Positions 37,621 through 45,903 of a stretch of 57,341 bases of DNA are shown here, in pieces. Positions within the stretch are counted from its first letter, which is position 1. Each line of letters starts with the position of its first letter. The position numbers and the translations under genes were made by a program. The DNA is taken from contig VXMH01000048.1 of NCBI GenBank assembly GCA_009841235.1, positions 1 to 57,341 on the forward strand, given 5' to 3'. Origin of the DNA: Caldilineaceae bacterium SB0661_bin_32 (GTDB lineage: Bacteria > Chloroflexota > Anaerolineae > Caldilineales > Caldilineaceae). The notes under the pieces were generated by a model. It worked only from the letters and a program-made list of their open reading frames with translations. It searched no databases and had not been told where the DNA came from.

Positions 37621-38559
37621 TTATGTGACCCGTCCCTCATAGAATACGAGACGGTTTGATAGCCGGAACGAGATGATGGTGAGCGTCATAATTACGATGA
37701 ACAGGATCATGCCCAAGGCGGCGGCGTATCCCATCTTGAAGTTTTCGAAGGCGTGGCGGTAGAGGTAGAGCACAAAGAAGAGAGTGGAGTTTGCGGGTCC
37801 TCCATTTGTGATCACAAAGCTGTTGGTAAAAACCTGGAACGAACCTATGATTCCGATGATGAAGTTGAAGAAGATGACGGGCGAAATCATGGGCAGCGTA
37901 ACGTTCCAGAAGGCGGCCCAGCGGCCAGCGCCGTCCAGCGATGCGGCTTCGTAGAGCTGAGTCGGCACGCCTTGCAATCCCGCCAGGTAGAGGACCATAC
38001 CGCCGCCGACGGCCCACAGGCTCATTGCGACAAAGGCGGGCAGAGTCCAGGTGGTGCTAAACAGCCAGTTGGGCCCGGTAATACCGATGAGGCTCAGAGC
38101 GTAGTTAACGATTCCGGCTTCAGGGGTAAATACCCATATCCACATATAGGCGACGGCAACACCGGATACCACTGCCGGCAGGTAATAGATGGTGCGATAT
38201 AGAGACATGCCGCGCACTTTCTGGTTGAGCAGAACAGCCAAGGCGACGCCAAGGATTACGCCGAGGAAAACGGTACTCAGCGAATAGATAGCGGTGACCC
38301 ACAGGCTTTTCCAGAACAGGGGGTCGCGGGTGAACATTTTGTCGTAGTTTGCAAGGCCGACAAAGTTGGGGGGTGTGAGGATGTCGTACCTGGTCAGGCC
38401 CAGGTAGCCTGCCGCGATCAGCGGGCCGAATTCGAAGGCCAGGAATCCGATAATCCAGGGACTGATGAAGAGATAGCCGGCTACATTCTCAAAAAGGGCA
38501 GTGCGCGACATGCGCGTTCTGCGAATTGGGGACGAAGCCTGGCTGACTGCCGTTGCCAT
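37621..38559 (-). CDS. Sugar ABC permease, MalF type
   Basis: A 312-residue permease. The first helix is YLFISPWIIGFLAFEFGPLI near 30-49, the coupling loop is QLYEAASLDGAGRWAAFW, and FQVFTNSFVITNGGPANSTLF matches the MalF channel block. It sits 96 nt after its binding-protein gene and 99 nt before the PhyH gene. Its partner permease is encoded upstream of the binding protein, an order unlike the neighbouring module. Confidence 0.93.
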   Translation of the reverse strand: MATAVSQASSPIRRTRMSRTALFENVAGYLFISPWIIGFLAFEFGPLIAAGYLGLTRYDILTPPNFVGLANYDKMFTRDPLFWKSLWVTAIYSLSTVFLGVILGVALAVLLNQKVRGMSLYRTIYYLPAVVSGVAVAYMWIWVFTPEAGIVNYALSLIGITGPNWLFSTTWTLPAFVAMSLWAVGGGMVLYLAGLQGVPTQLYEAASLDGAGRWAAFWNVTLPMISPVIFFNFIIGIIGSFQVFTNSFVITNGGPANSTLFFVLYLYRHAFENFKMGYAAALGMILFIVIMTLTIISFRLSNRLVFYEGRVT

Positions 38560-38594
38560 TGCGAAGACTCAGTTCGTCGTGCGAAGGTGAGTAG

Positions 38595-38637
38595 CCTGGG
38601 GATTGGCGACCAGATACTGGAGTCATCAATCCCCAGG
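38595..38637 (-). other. Intercistronic hairpin after the binding-protein gene
   Basis: CCTGGGGATTG (38595-38605) pairs with CAATCCCCAGG (38627-38637), with an inner CCAG-ATA-CTGG. It lies between the binding-protein stop and the MalF-type start. No T-run follows, so message stabilisation or processing is more likely than termination. Confidence 0.7.
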
Positions 38638-38655
38638 TCAGTTGTCGTCAGAGAA

Positions 38656-39975
38656 TCAGACGTCTTCCAGAATCACGTCAATCGCCTTAGTCGCTGCTTC
38701 CATTGCTTCCTGGGTGGTCTTCTCGCCCAGGATTGCAAGTTCGTATTCGGAGCGGAATGCGTTCAAGATCTCCGTCGTGCTGGGACCCCAGTATTCGCCG
38801 GTGGAGAGTCCCGTAATGGGCAGGTGAAGCGTGAGGAAGGCTGCTTGACGTTCGTTGGTGATGGCGCTCTTGACGGTCTGCTCCATGCGATAGTTGATAG
38901 GGAAGAGCGTAATCTGGTAGTCGAGTGAATCCTGGTTGATCGCGCGCCAGATGAAGAATTCCCAGGCGGCGTCGATCTTTTCGGATTGAGACCAGATCGC
39001 TTCCATGTGTACGCTGCCTGCATAGACATCGACAGCGGGCGGATTGGTGGTGGAAGGCCAAAAGGTCATCCACTGGTTGGTGGTGTCGTTGGCGGTACGT
39101 TTGAGCCACGTGTCCCAGTCGGCAAGGACCATTGGCCACATAGCGATCTTGCCGCCGGCGGTGGGGAATTCTCCCAAGGCCTGGTCAGCCCCAGGCTTCA
39201 TACTGAACTCTCTCCAGGCCACGAGTTGCTCTATCGCTTCGACAGCCTCCGGCTGGTCGAGCAGGCACTTGGATTCGTCTTCGTTGATGATCTGGCCGCC
39301 ATTCTGCCAGATAGTGGTGAGATAGAGGTCAGCGGCCAGGAGCGGCGAGGTGATTGCGAAGGACTCGTCGCCGCGATTCAGTTTCGGACCCACCTCGGCC
39401 ACGTCGGCCAGAGTCCAATCTTCGTTGGGCAGGTCGAGGCCGGCCTCTTCGAAGCGATCCTCGCTGTAGGCAAGCCCGCGCAGGATAACCGAGTTCGTGG
39501 GGAGTCCATATATTTCGCCGTCGACCATGCCCCAGTCGCTGTCGGCGGGAAACTCAAAGTCGTCCATCACCACGTCGGGATCGTTGGCGAGGAATTCGGT
39601 GATCGGGAGGGCGACCTTTTTGCGCTTGATCTGAATCCACCAGGGGCCGCCGATGAACCAAAGGTCAGGGGCGGTGCCGGCGGCGACATCGATCAGCAGT
39701 TTATCGGCGTGTTCGCCCCAGGGGACGAGTTCAAATTCCACATGAACCGTGTCGCTCTGCTCGTTAAACATATCGACCTGTTTGTCGAGCGGACCGATCA
39801 CCTGTGCATAGCGGACCGAGGTCTTTTCCATGCTGGGCGCCGCTTCATCTCCGCCGGCGTCAGCGCTTCCCGAATCCGGCGACGGTCCTCCACAAGCTTG
39901 CAGGAAAGGGACTGCGGCTCCGACCACGGCGGCACCGCGCAGGAATTGTCTGCGGCTAAATCTCTCGTTCGACAT
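38656..39975 (-). CDS. Sugar-type ABC substrate-binding lipoprotein (family 1)
   Basis: A 439-residue SBP_bac_1-class lipoprotein. The signal has twin Arg (SRRQFLRG), a hydrophobic core and lipobox FLQAC with C28, so it is probably Tat-exported. The mature part shows VDMFNEQSDTVHVEFELVPWG, TAPDLWFIGGPWW and PLLAADLYLTTIWQNGG, usual for oligosaccharide or glycerol-phosphate binding proteins. The ATG at 39975 has AAGGAGGAG upstream. It is flanked by its two permease genes rather than preceding both. Confidence 0.93.
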   Translation of the reverse strand: MSNERFSRRQFLRGAAVVGAAVPFLQACGGPSPDSGSADAGGDEAAPSMEKTSVRYAQVIGPLDKQVDMFNEQSDTVHVEFELVPWGEHADKLLIDVAAGTAPDLWFIGGPWWIQIKRKKVALPITEFLANDPDVVMDDFEFPADSDWGMVDGEIYGLPTNSVILRGLAYSEDRFEEAGLDLPNEDWTLADVAEVGPKLNRGDESFAITSPLLAADLYLTTIWQNGGQIINEDESKCLLDQPEAVEAIEQLVAWREFSMKPGADQALGEFPTAGGKIAMWPMVLADWDTWLKRTANDTTNQWMTFWPSTTNPPAVDVYAGSVHMEAIWSQSEKIDAAWEFFIWRAINQDSLDYQITLFPINYRMEQTVKSAITNERQAAFLTLHLPITGLSTGEYWGPSTTEILNAFRSEYELAILGEKTTQEAMEAATKAIDVILEDV

Positions 39976-40065
39976 GACTTTCTCCTCCTTCTTGAGAATG
40001 AATCGCGAATCCTCTTCGTGCTGCAAACTTTTGTCGGTCGACATAGGTGCCAGAAGAGACTGACT

Positions 40066-40977
40066 TCAGCCTTTGATCCCAGAAAAGGTGACCCCCTGGA
40101 TGAAGTAACGTTGCGCGAAGAAAAAGACCAGCAGCGGAGGAAGCAGCAGCATCGTCGATCCAGCCATCAGGTGCGGCATGTTAGGACGGACGGAAGACGA
40201 TGCCGCGGTGGCCATGAAATGAAGGCCCACAGCCAGCGTCAGCATGTCGCGGCTGCGCAGGAAGATGAGCGGACCGAAGAAGTCGTTCCAGGTTCCAAGG
40301 AAAGAGAAGATTGCGATCGCGGCGAGGGCCGGCTTGATGAGGGGCAGGGCGATACGCAGATAGATGCCGAGCCAACCGCAGCCATCTATGCGGGCGGCAT
40401 CGTCAAGCTCCGGGTTGATGGTCAGGATAAACTGGCGCAGCAGGAAGATAAAGAATGCGCCGCCGCCGAACCAGGACGGCACAATCAGAGGCAGGTAGGT
40501 GTTCAGCCATTCAAGATCGCGGAAGAGGATGTAGAGCGGGATGATGGTCACCTGGCCGGGCACCATCATTGTGCTCAGGACGAGAATGAAGATGGCATCG
40601 CGGCCAAAGAAGCGGATACGAGCGAACCCGAAAGCCACCAGCGAAGCGCTCAACAGGCGGCCGACCAGGACGCCCAAGGTGATGATCATCGTGTTTGCGC
40701 CGTAGCGGGGAAAGCTGAAGTAGTCGAAGAAGGCCTGGCGGTAATGGACCCACTGGAACTCGCTGGGGATCCACTTGGGCGGGATGAGGAATACCTCCCA
40801 CTCCGGCTTGAGAGAGGTCGAAATCATCCAGAAGAGGGGCACCAACATCGTGACGGTGCCGATCAGGAGGACGAAATGGATAGCGGAGCGCTCCAAAGAG
40901 CGAATGAACTGCGCCCGCCGCCGAAGGCGACGTGCATCGGAACGGTCCGAAAGTGGTGCGCTGAGCGGGGTTGCCAT
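40066..40977 (-). CDS. Sugar ABC permease, MalG type
   Basis: A 303-residue permease with an Arg-rich N-terminus and six helices. The coupling loop is ELDDAARIDGCGWLGIYLR and the C-terminus FFAQRYFIQGVTFSGIKG is typical. The ATG at 40977 (MATPLSAPLSD) was chosen for AGGGTGG upstream and because the frame before it runs into the promoter. It is the first gene of the module and is followed after 90 nt by the binding protein. Confidence 0.92.
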   Translation of the reverse strand: MATPLSAPLSDRSDARRLRRRAQFIRSLERSAIHFVLLIGTVTMLVPLFWMISTSLKPEWEVFLIPPKWIPSEFQWVHYRQAFFDYFSFPRYGANTMIITLGVLVGRLLSASLVAFGFARIRFFGRDAIFILVLSTMMVPGQVTIIPLYILFRDLEWLNTYLPLIVPSWFGGGAFFIFLLRQFILTINPELDDAARIDGCGWLGIYLRIALPLIKPALAAIAIFSFLGTWNDFFGPLIFLRSRDMLTLAVGLHFMATAASSSVRPNMPHLMAGSTMLLLPPLLVFFFAQRYFIQGVTFSGIKG

Positions 40978-41018
40978 CGTCCACCCTATTGGTGGGTGAC
41001 CAGAATGAACGTGGAAAC

Positions 41019-41046
41019 AGTATATGTTGGAACAGCAGGAAGTCAA
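41019..41046 (-). promoter_or_regulatory. Strong promoter for the first sugar/PhyH module
   Basis: TTGACT and TATACT are 16 nt apart on the minus strand, about 42 nt before the MalG-type ATG. It would drive MalG, binding protein, MalF and PhyH genes together. Confidence 0.65.
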
Positions 41047-41153
41047 AATGGCGAAAAAAACAGGGCTTTGTGACAGGAATTTGCGGGCTCAACTCCTTGA
41101 ATGAGCTAGCCAGGGGCTACCTCAGAGGCGTTTGAACGGCTCCTCCCCCAAAC

Positions 41154-42575
41154 TCACTCGACCTCCGGCCAAGCGTCCGCCCAAGGCATGGCCTGTTCAA
41201 GCGCGGCTGCTGCCTGGAGGACGAGCGTATCGGCGTGGTAGCGGCCGACGATCTGGAGCGCGACGGGGAGGCCGTCTGAGGCGAAACCGCAGGGGACGCT
41301 GGCGGCGGGCTGGCCTGTAAGATTGAAGGGGTAGGTGAAGGGCAGGCGGTCGAAGATCGACGGGGTGGGCACACCGTCGATTTCTGCAGGCCAGTCGTCG
41401 ACGCGCCAGGCGGTGAGAGGCATCTGCGGCGTTAGCAGGAGGTCGTAGTCTTCGAAAAACTCTCTGGCCTGATTATAAAAGACGGTGCGGGAGACCTCGG
41501 CCCGGCCATGTTCTTCTCCTGAGTAGCGACGACCCTGGTGGATCATTTCGACGAGACTAGGTTCGAAGGCATCGGGACTCTCGTCATAAGCCTGGCCGAC
41601 GCGGGCGGCCATGGAGACGAACCAGCAGATCTCGGCGCCGGGGCGGGGGTTGTCCCAGCCGGGATCGACGGCCTCCACGTTGCAGCCGAATTCGGAGAAG
41701 CGCTGGGCGGCCTCGCCTGCGAGACGGCGCACGTCAGGGTTGACGGTGGCGTAACCGAAATCGGCGCTCCAGGCGACTCGGAGGCCGCGCAGGGCGGGCA
41801 GCGGGTCGGCCACGGCGGCGAGGTAGTTGTCGGGACGGTTGGCGATGGCAGTGGGGTCGCGTGGATCGGGTCCGGCCGCGGCCTGGGTGAAGAGGGCGGC
41901 GTCGGCGACTGTGCGGGAGATGGGACCGTTGTGAGAGCGGGCGGACCAGATGTCGACACTGGGCCAGTAGGGCAGCCGACCAAAAGAGGGCTTGAAGCCA
42001 AAAACGCCGCAGAGGGCCGAGGGTATGCGGATTGAACCGGCGCCGTCTGAGCCGTGTGCGAGCGGGCAGAGGCCGGCCGCGACGGCCGCGGCCGCGCCGC
42101 CGCTGGAGCCGCCGGGCGTACGGTCGGTGTTCCAGGGATTGCGGCCCGGTTCGCCGAGCAAATTGTCGCACATGTCCTTGTGGCCAAGGTGGGGCGTGTT
42201 GGTCTTGCCGATTATGATGCCGCCGGCCGCCTTGACACGGCCGGTTACAGCGCCGTCGAAGTCGGCGACCTGGTCCTTCTGGAGGATGGAGCCACTGGTG
42301 TGGCGCAGGCCGGCGCTGGGTTCGAGATCTTTGATCGGAACGGGCAGGCCGTGGAGCGGGCCGAGCTCCTCGCCGCGCATGACTGCTCCTTCGGCAGCGC
42401 GGGCGCCGTCGAGGGCAAGGTCGGAGTCGAAGGCGAGGAAGGCGTTGATGGCGGGGTTCACGGCCTCGATGCGAGCGAGGAAGGCTTCGGTCAGCTCAAC
42501 GGGGGAGAGTTGCTTTGCGCGGATGGCGGCGGTTAGTTCGGTTGCGGGTGTGCGGAAGAGTTCGGGTGGGGCCAC
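41154..42575 (-). CDS. Amidase signature family protein
   Basis: A 473-residue amidase using the Ser-cisSer-Lys triad. Lys lies in LPVPIKDLEP (K82), the Gly/Ser loop is TPGGSSGGAAAAVAAG, and the nucleophilic Ser is in GSDGAGSIRIPSA (S182), where GatA has DTGGSIR. C-terminal FNLTGQPAASVPCG is family-typical. The GTG at 42575 was chosen because AAGGAG lies 7 nt upstream; a TTG further up overlaps the preceding gene. It is more like a broad amidase or amide hydrolase than GatA itself, since no gatB or gatC is near. The substrate is unknown. Confidence 0.9.
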   Translation of the reverse strand: MAPPELFRTPATELTAAIRAKQLSPVELTEAFLARIEAVNPAINAFLAFDSDLALDGARAAEGAVMRGEELGPLHGLPVPIKDLEPSAGLRHTSGSILQKDQVADFDGAVTGRVKAAGGIIIGKTNTPHLGHKDMCDNLLGEPGRNPWNTDRTPGGSSGGAAAAVAAGLCPLAHGSDGAGSIRIPSALCGVFGFKPSFGRLPYWPSVDIWSARSHNGPISRTVADAALFTQAAAGPDPRDPTAIANRPDNYLAAVADPLPALRGLRVAWSADFGYATVNPDVRRLAGEAAQRFSEFGCNVEAVDPGWDNPRPGAEICWFVSMAARVGQAYDESPDAFEPSLVEMIHQGRRYSGEEHGRAEVSRTVFYNQAREFFEDYDLLLTPQMPLTAWRVDDWPAEIDGVPTPSIFDRLPFTYPFNLTGQPAASVPCGFASDGLPVALQIVGRYHADTLVLQAAAALEQAMPWADAWPEVE

Positions 42576-42619
42576 TTTGGGGCTCCTTTCGGGAGCGGTT
42601 GCTTCGTATTCCTTTAGAT

Positions 42620-43171
42620 TCAAAAGATGTCGCCGACAGTGCAGATGAAGCCGGGCAAGACGTTGCCGCCATCTAGCGTGTCGTCTGTAGAAAGCCTGAC
42701 CAAGGGGTGGTTCGGCTGATGAATGTCAATAATGCGTGCTTCGGGATCGACAGTCCAGACAAGTGGAACGCCGAAGCTGATCCACATGCGGGCCTTGTCG
42801 AAGAGCTGTCGAGGAGTGTCGCTTGGGGAGGCAATCTCGACTGCCAGATCAGGGGGGCCTTCGAAGTATCCGGGTACATCTTCGTCCGGTGGCAGCCTCC
42901 GGGCAGAGATGAAGGCTACGTCGGGCTCTCTTACGGTGTCAGGTTCTTGTTCGAGGAGGAATCCTGCGTCGGAAGCAACGATTGTCCCCATTCGATGAGG
43001 TTTGACAAATGCACCCAATAGAATTGTCAGATTAACCACGGTCTTGCCGTGTCTTATACCCGATGGCATCGTCTCGCAAAGCACTCCTCTAAGCAGTTCG
43101 CCGCGAACACCCTGGCTGCAGAGGCGGAGCAGGTCGTCGGCGGTGAGCAGCTTTGCGGTTGTCACAGTCAT
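42620..43171 (-). CDS. Uma2 family (DUF820) nuclease-like protein
   Basis: A 183-residue protein of the Uma2/DUF820 family, which has a PD-(D/E)XK nuclease fold. The pattern seen is a Glu in VRGELLRGVL, EPDVAFISARR with the conserved Asp, and DLAVEIASPSDTP with the Glu-x-x-Ser; the following helix KARMWISFGVPLVWTVDP is also typical. Family members are very abundant in cyanobacteria and Chloroflexota and their role is unsettled. GGGAG precedes the ATG. It ends 45 nt before the amidase start. Confidence 0.88.
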   Translation of the reverse strand: MTVTTAKLLTADDLLRLCSQGVRGELLRGVLCETMPSGIRHGKTVVNLTILLGAFVKPHRMGTIVASDAGFLLEQEPDTVREPDVAFISARRLPPDEDVPGYFEGPPDLAVEIASPSDTPRQLFDKARMWISFGVPLVWTVDPEARIIDIHQPNHPLVRLSTDDTLDGGNVLPGFICTVGDIF

Positions 43172-43290
43172 GGCATCTCCCCCGTTACTATTGAGGTGAG
43201 GGCATTATACTACAGAAGATGAAGTGTGGGAGACCAGGGGGAAGAGAAGCGTGCAGTCGATTATCCAGGGTGAGAAGGGTCATACGAGGA

Positions 43291-43338
43291 TTGGGTGGGC
43301 AGGCACAAGGCCTGCCCGTACAGGGGCATTTGGGGGGA
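43291..43338. repeat. REP-like palindromic intergenic element, copy B
   Basis: GGGCAGG, CACAAGG, CCTGCCC and a downstream TTGGGGGGA match copy A at 34-76. The element lies in the 208-nt gap between the thioredoxin-fold and Uma2 genes. Confidence 0.65.
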
Positions 43339-43379
43339 TAATGGTGGGTTGACACGATGTGGGGAATTCCGGCTCCAAG

Positions 43380-43862
43380 CTAGGGGCGAGGGTGGTCGAT
43401 GAGGCGGGCGAGGGCGGCGCCGAGGGGGAGGTCGTCGACGTGGCCGAAGGCGTTGGCGCGGAGTTTTCCGGCACGGTCGACGATAACCAGACTTGGCGTG
43501 CCGCGCAGGTGGTAGCGCCCCATGGTGACAGGCGTGGTTTCGCCAGGTGTGTGGGCGTCTACTCCGACGGGAAATGTGATTTTGTACTCGTGGAGGAAGG
43601 CCTCCAGTGAGACTGGGGTCATGGCTTCGTGGTGTTCGAAAACGGTGTGGAGCCCGAGGAGAGTGACGTCGTCGCCGAAGTTCTGCTGGATGCGTTGGGC
43701 CTGGGGGATACCGTGGGAGACGCAGCCGGGGCAGAGCATCTGAAAAGCCTCAATGACCACGACCTCGCCTTTGAGATTGGCCAGAGTAGGACTCGCGTCG
43801 GTGTTGAACCAGCGGGTGACGGCGAGTTCCGGTGCATCCATGTAGGTTGGTTCGGTGGTCAT
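43380..43862 (-). CDS. Redoxin/TlpA-like thioredoxin-fold protein
   Basis: A 160-residue thioredoxin-fold protein. The redox motif is C44-P-G-C47 in AFQMLCPGCVSHG, following the strand EVVVIEAF. The cis-Pro loop is in YHLRGTPSLVIVDRAG. It has no signal peptide or membrane anchor, so it probably works in the cytoplasm as a thiol reductase or peroxiredoxin-like protein. A CPGC active site is less common than the CPYC/CGPC pairs. Its neighbours give no clear partner. Confidence 0.85.
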   Translation of the reverse strand: MTTEPTYMDAPELAVTRWFNTDASPTLANLKGEVVVIEAFQMLCPGCVSHGIPQAQRIQQNFGDDVTLLGLHTVFEHHEAMTPVSLEAFLHEYKITFPVGVDAHTPGETTPVTMGRYHLRGTPSLVIVDRAGKLRANAFGHVDDLPLGAALARLIDHPRP

Positions 43863-43990
43863 GGCATCGCTTATCCTAGAAACTCATGACAGAATGGGAC
43901 ACCGGTGGACAGGGGAGCAAGAACTTACAAGGTACTTTCCCCCTCAGGTCGTCGTCGAGCCGGCACTGGCAAGCCAGCGAAAGGTCTTTC

Positions 43991-44983
43991 TCAATTGTTC
44001 TGGGCGAAGATGAGCCACACTTCGCCATTTCCTCCCGACACGGAAAAGTAGTAGTTCTGGCTATCGCGTTCACCGTTGCCGTCCCTGACGAAGATCGTGT
44101 AATTTCCCGCCACATTTCCGCCAGGAAGCTGGCTGAGAGGGACCGCCTTGAGGTAGTTGTACTTATTGCCCTGGGGCCCTTGGTGGGTAGAGTTTCCACC
44201 GCGTGTCGAGTTATTCACCGCGGAGACATGAACGCCATCCTTATGCAACTCTACATAGTAGCTGCCGCCAATGCCCTGAACCTCGTCGCCGCGACCTTCA
44301 TGAACGAAGCCAATAAAGAGCTTCAATTCGCCTCCGCCGTTGTTCCTGAGATCGGTGTTGCGCAGCCTGAACTTGCAGCCGTCACCGCCGATGCCTGCGC
44401 AGGGATCGGAAGGCGCCTGCGGCACTGGAGTTGGAACCGGTGTGGGCGGAACCGGCGTCGCTGTTGGAATCGGAGTCGGCGGCGGCGTGGGAATGACGGG
44501 CGCCACTTGAACGAGCTCCGGATTGGTCGCGGTCACCAGAGGGCTATAGACCCAGGCATACTGGCCGCCGTAAATGATCTGCCACCAGCCGCCGGCTGGA
44601 TTCTTGCCGGAGATAGGGTACTGTTCTCCCGTCGAGGCCTGTCCGAGAATTGGGTAGTTCGTGCCCGGTCCTGCACGCACGTTCATATTGCGCGAAATCG
44701 TCACCGCAGGAGACTGGGAGGTCGGTGTCGGCGTCGCCGTCGGGGGTGAAGTCGGTGACGGCGTCGGCGTCGCCGTCGGTGTGTCAGTCGCTTCCAGAAT
44801 AGCCAGCCGCTCTTCATAGGAGGACAATCGATCCGACATCGTGGAGACCAGTTCCACCATGGCTTCGACTTTGGCGGCCAGACCTTCGAGAGTCAACCCG
44901 GCGTCCTGCGCGTAGAGCGGAACTGCAATGGCGAGGAGGGCCACCACTATGAGCAATGCCAATCGTATCTTTTTCATCCTCAT
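43991..44983 (-). CDS. Secreted SH3b-domain protein with Thr/Pro linkers
   Basis: A 330-residue exported protein. Residues 5-25 are a Sec signal (LALLIVVALLAIAVPLYAQ). A short coiled-coil-like helix follows (about 31-66, VEAMVELVSTMSDRLSSYEERLAILE). Then come a Thr/Pro linker (67-92), a bacterial SH3 domain (about 93-150, with NMNVRAGPGTNYPILGQ and WWQIIYGGQYAWVYSPLV), a second Pro/Thr linker (163-190) and a C-terminal beta-rich domain of about 140 residues I do not recognise (DPCAGIGGDGCKFRLRNT to EVWLIFAQNN). Such architecture suggests binding to the cell envelope or extracellular polymer. Confidence 0.85.
   Translation of the reverse strand: MRMKKIRLALLIVVALLAIAVPLYAQDAGLTLEGLAAKVEAMVELVSTMSDRLSSYEERLAILEATDTPTATPTPSPTSPPTATPTPTSQSPAVTISRNMNVRAGPGTNYPILGQASTGEQYPISGKNPAGGWWQIIYGGQYAWVYSPLVTATNPELVQVAPVIPTPPPTPIPTATPVPPTPVPTPVPQAPSDPCAGIGGDGCKFRLRNTDLRNNGGGELKLFIGFVHEGRGDEVQGIGGSYYVELHKDGVHVSAVNNSTRGGNSTHQGPQGNKYNYLKAVPLSQLPGGNVAGNYTIFVRDGNGERDSQNYYFSVSGGNGEVWLIFAQNN
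44721..44785. repeat. Short tandem-like repeats encoding a Thr/Pro linker
   Basis: Repeated GTCGGCGTCGCCGTCGG-type units within the SH3b gene encode alternating Thr/Pro residues. This is coding low complexity, not a CRISPR array. Confidence 0.7.
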
Positions 44984-45095
44984 TCCCAGTCTCTTGAATT
45001 CTCAGAATTGTATGACGACCAACACCGGGCCTCTGATTCCATCGCCCAAACAGGGGGACGACCTCTTTGTCCGGACGTGTGTCTGGCGGCAGATA

Positions 45096-45845
45096 CTAAA
45101 GGATCTGGCTGAGGAAGAGCTTGGTGCGCTCGTGCTGAGCGTTGGTGAAGAAGTGTTCGGGCGTGCCGACTTCCATGATTTCGCCGCCGTCCATGAATAC
45201 GATGCGGTCGGCAACTTCGCGGGCGAAGCCCATCTCGTGGGTGACGACGAGCATGGTCATGCCGGATTCGGCCAGCTCTTGCATAACGTCGAGAACTTCC
45301 TTGATCATTTCCGGATCGAGTGCTGAGGTCGGTTCGTCGAAGAGCATGATCTTGGGGGACATGGCGAGCGAGCGGGCGATTGCGACGCGCTGCTGCTGGC
45401 CGCCGGAGAGCTGACCGGGATACTTGTCGGCCTGTTCGGGAATGCCGACGCGATTGAGCAGGCCCATGGCGGTCTCCTGGGCCTCTTCCTTCTTCATCTT
45501 GCGGACCTGGATGGGGGCAAGGGTGATGTTTTCGAGGACGGTGAGATGGGGGAAAAGGTTGAACTGCTGGAAGACCATACCGGCCTCGGAGCGGATCTGC
45601 TCGATATTGCGTACGTCGCGGGTGAGGGGGATGCCGTCGACGATGATGTCGCCGGCCTGGTGCTCTTCAAGGCGGTTGATGCAGCGGATAAAGGTCGATT
45701 TTCCAGAGCCGGAGGGGCCTATGATCACGACCACTTCCCGGGCTTTGACGCGCAGGCTACAGTCTTTGAGAGCCTGGAAGTCGCCGAACCATTTGCATAC
45801 GTCCTGACAGATTATGATTTCTTCGGCTGTGGCATTTTCAGACAT
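45096..45845 (-). CDS. aapP: Amino-acid ABC transporter ATPase
   Basis: A 249-residue ABC ATPase of the polar-amino-acid class. It has Walker A (GPSGSGKST), the Q-loop ([18 protein letters not shown]), the signature [16 protein letters not shown], Walker B ([13 protein letters not shown]) and the H-loop (VTHEMGFA). It is the last gene of aapJQMP and the only ABC ATPase gene in the window. It may also energise the incomplete binding-protein/permease pair at 17.3-19.2 kb, which has the same permease family; sugar permeases use a different ATPase class. Confidence 0.95.
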   Translation of the reverse strand: MSENATAEEIIICQDVCKWFGDFQALKDCSLRVKAREVVVIIGPSGSGKSTFIRCINRLEEHQAGDIIVDGIPLTRDVRNIEQIRSEAGMVFQQFNLFPHLTVLENITLAPIQVRKMKKEEAQETAMGLLNRVGIPEQADKYPGQLSGGQQQRVAIARSLAMSPKIMLFDEPTSALDPEMIKEVLDVMQELAESGMTMLVVTHEMGFAREVADRIVFMDGGEIMEVGTPEHFFTNAQHERTKLFLSQIL

Positions 45846-45903
45846 GGCAGGGGCCTCTTGTTGCGGAACCGGTGAGGAAGGCTGGCTTCAGTGTTCCCGC
45901 GCG

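Noticed and set aside
38986..41073. Long plus-strand open frame opposite a binding-protein and a permease gene (695 codons)
   Set aside because: It is antisense to two genes with clear family signatures, crosses their promoter, and its translation has no recognisable domain; GC-rich third positions create such frames.
41154..42575. gatA of the tRNA amidotransferase
   Set aside because: The amidase fold is right, but gatB/gatC are absent, the nucleophile loop is DGAGSIR rather than DTGGSIR, and neighbours are unrelated.
44721..44785. CRISPR-like repeat
   Set aside because: The units are short, contiguous, without spacers, and encode a Thr/Pro linker in frame.
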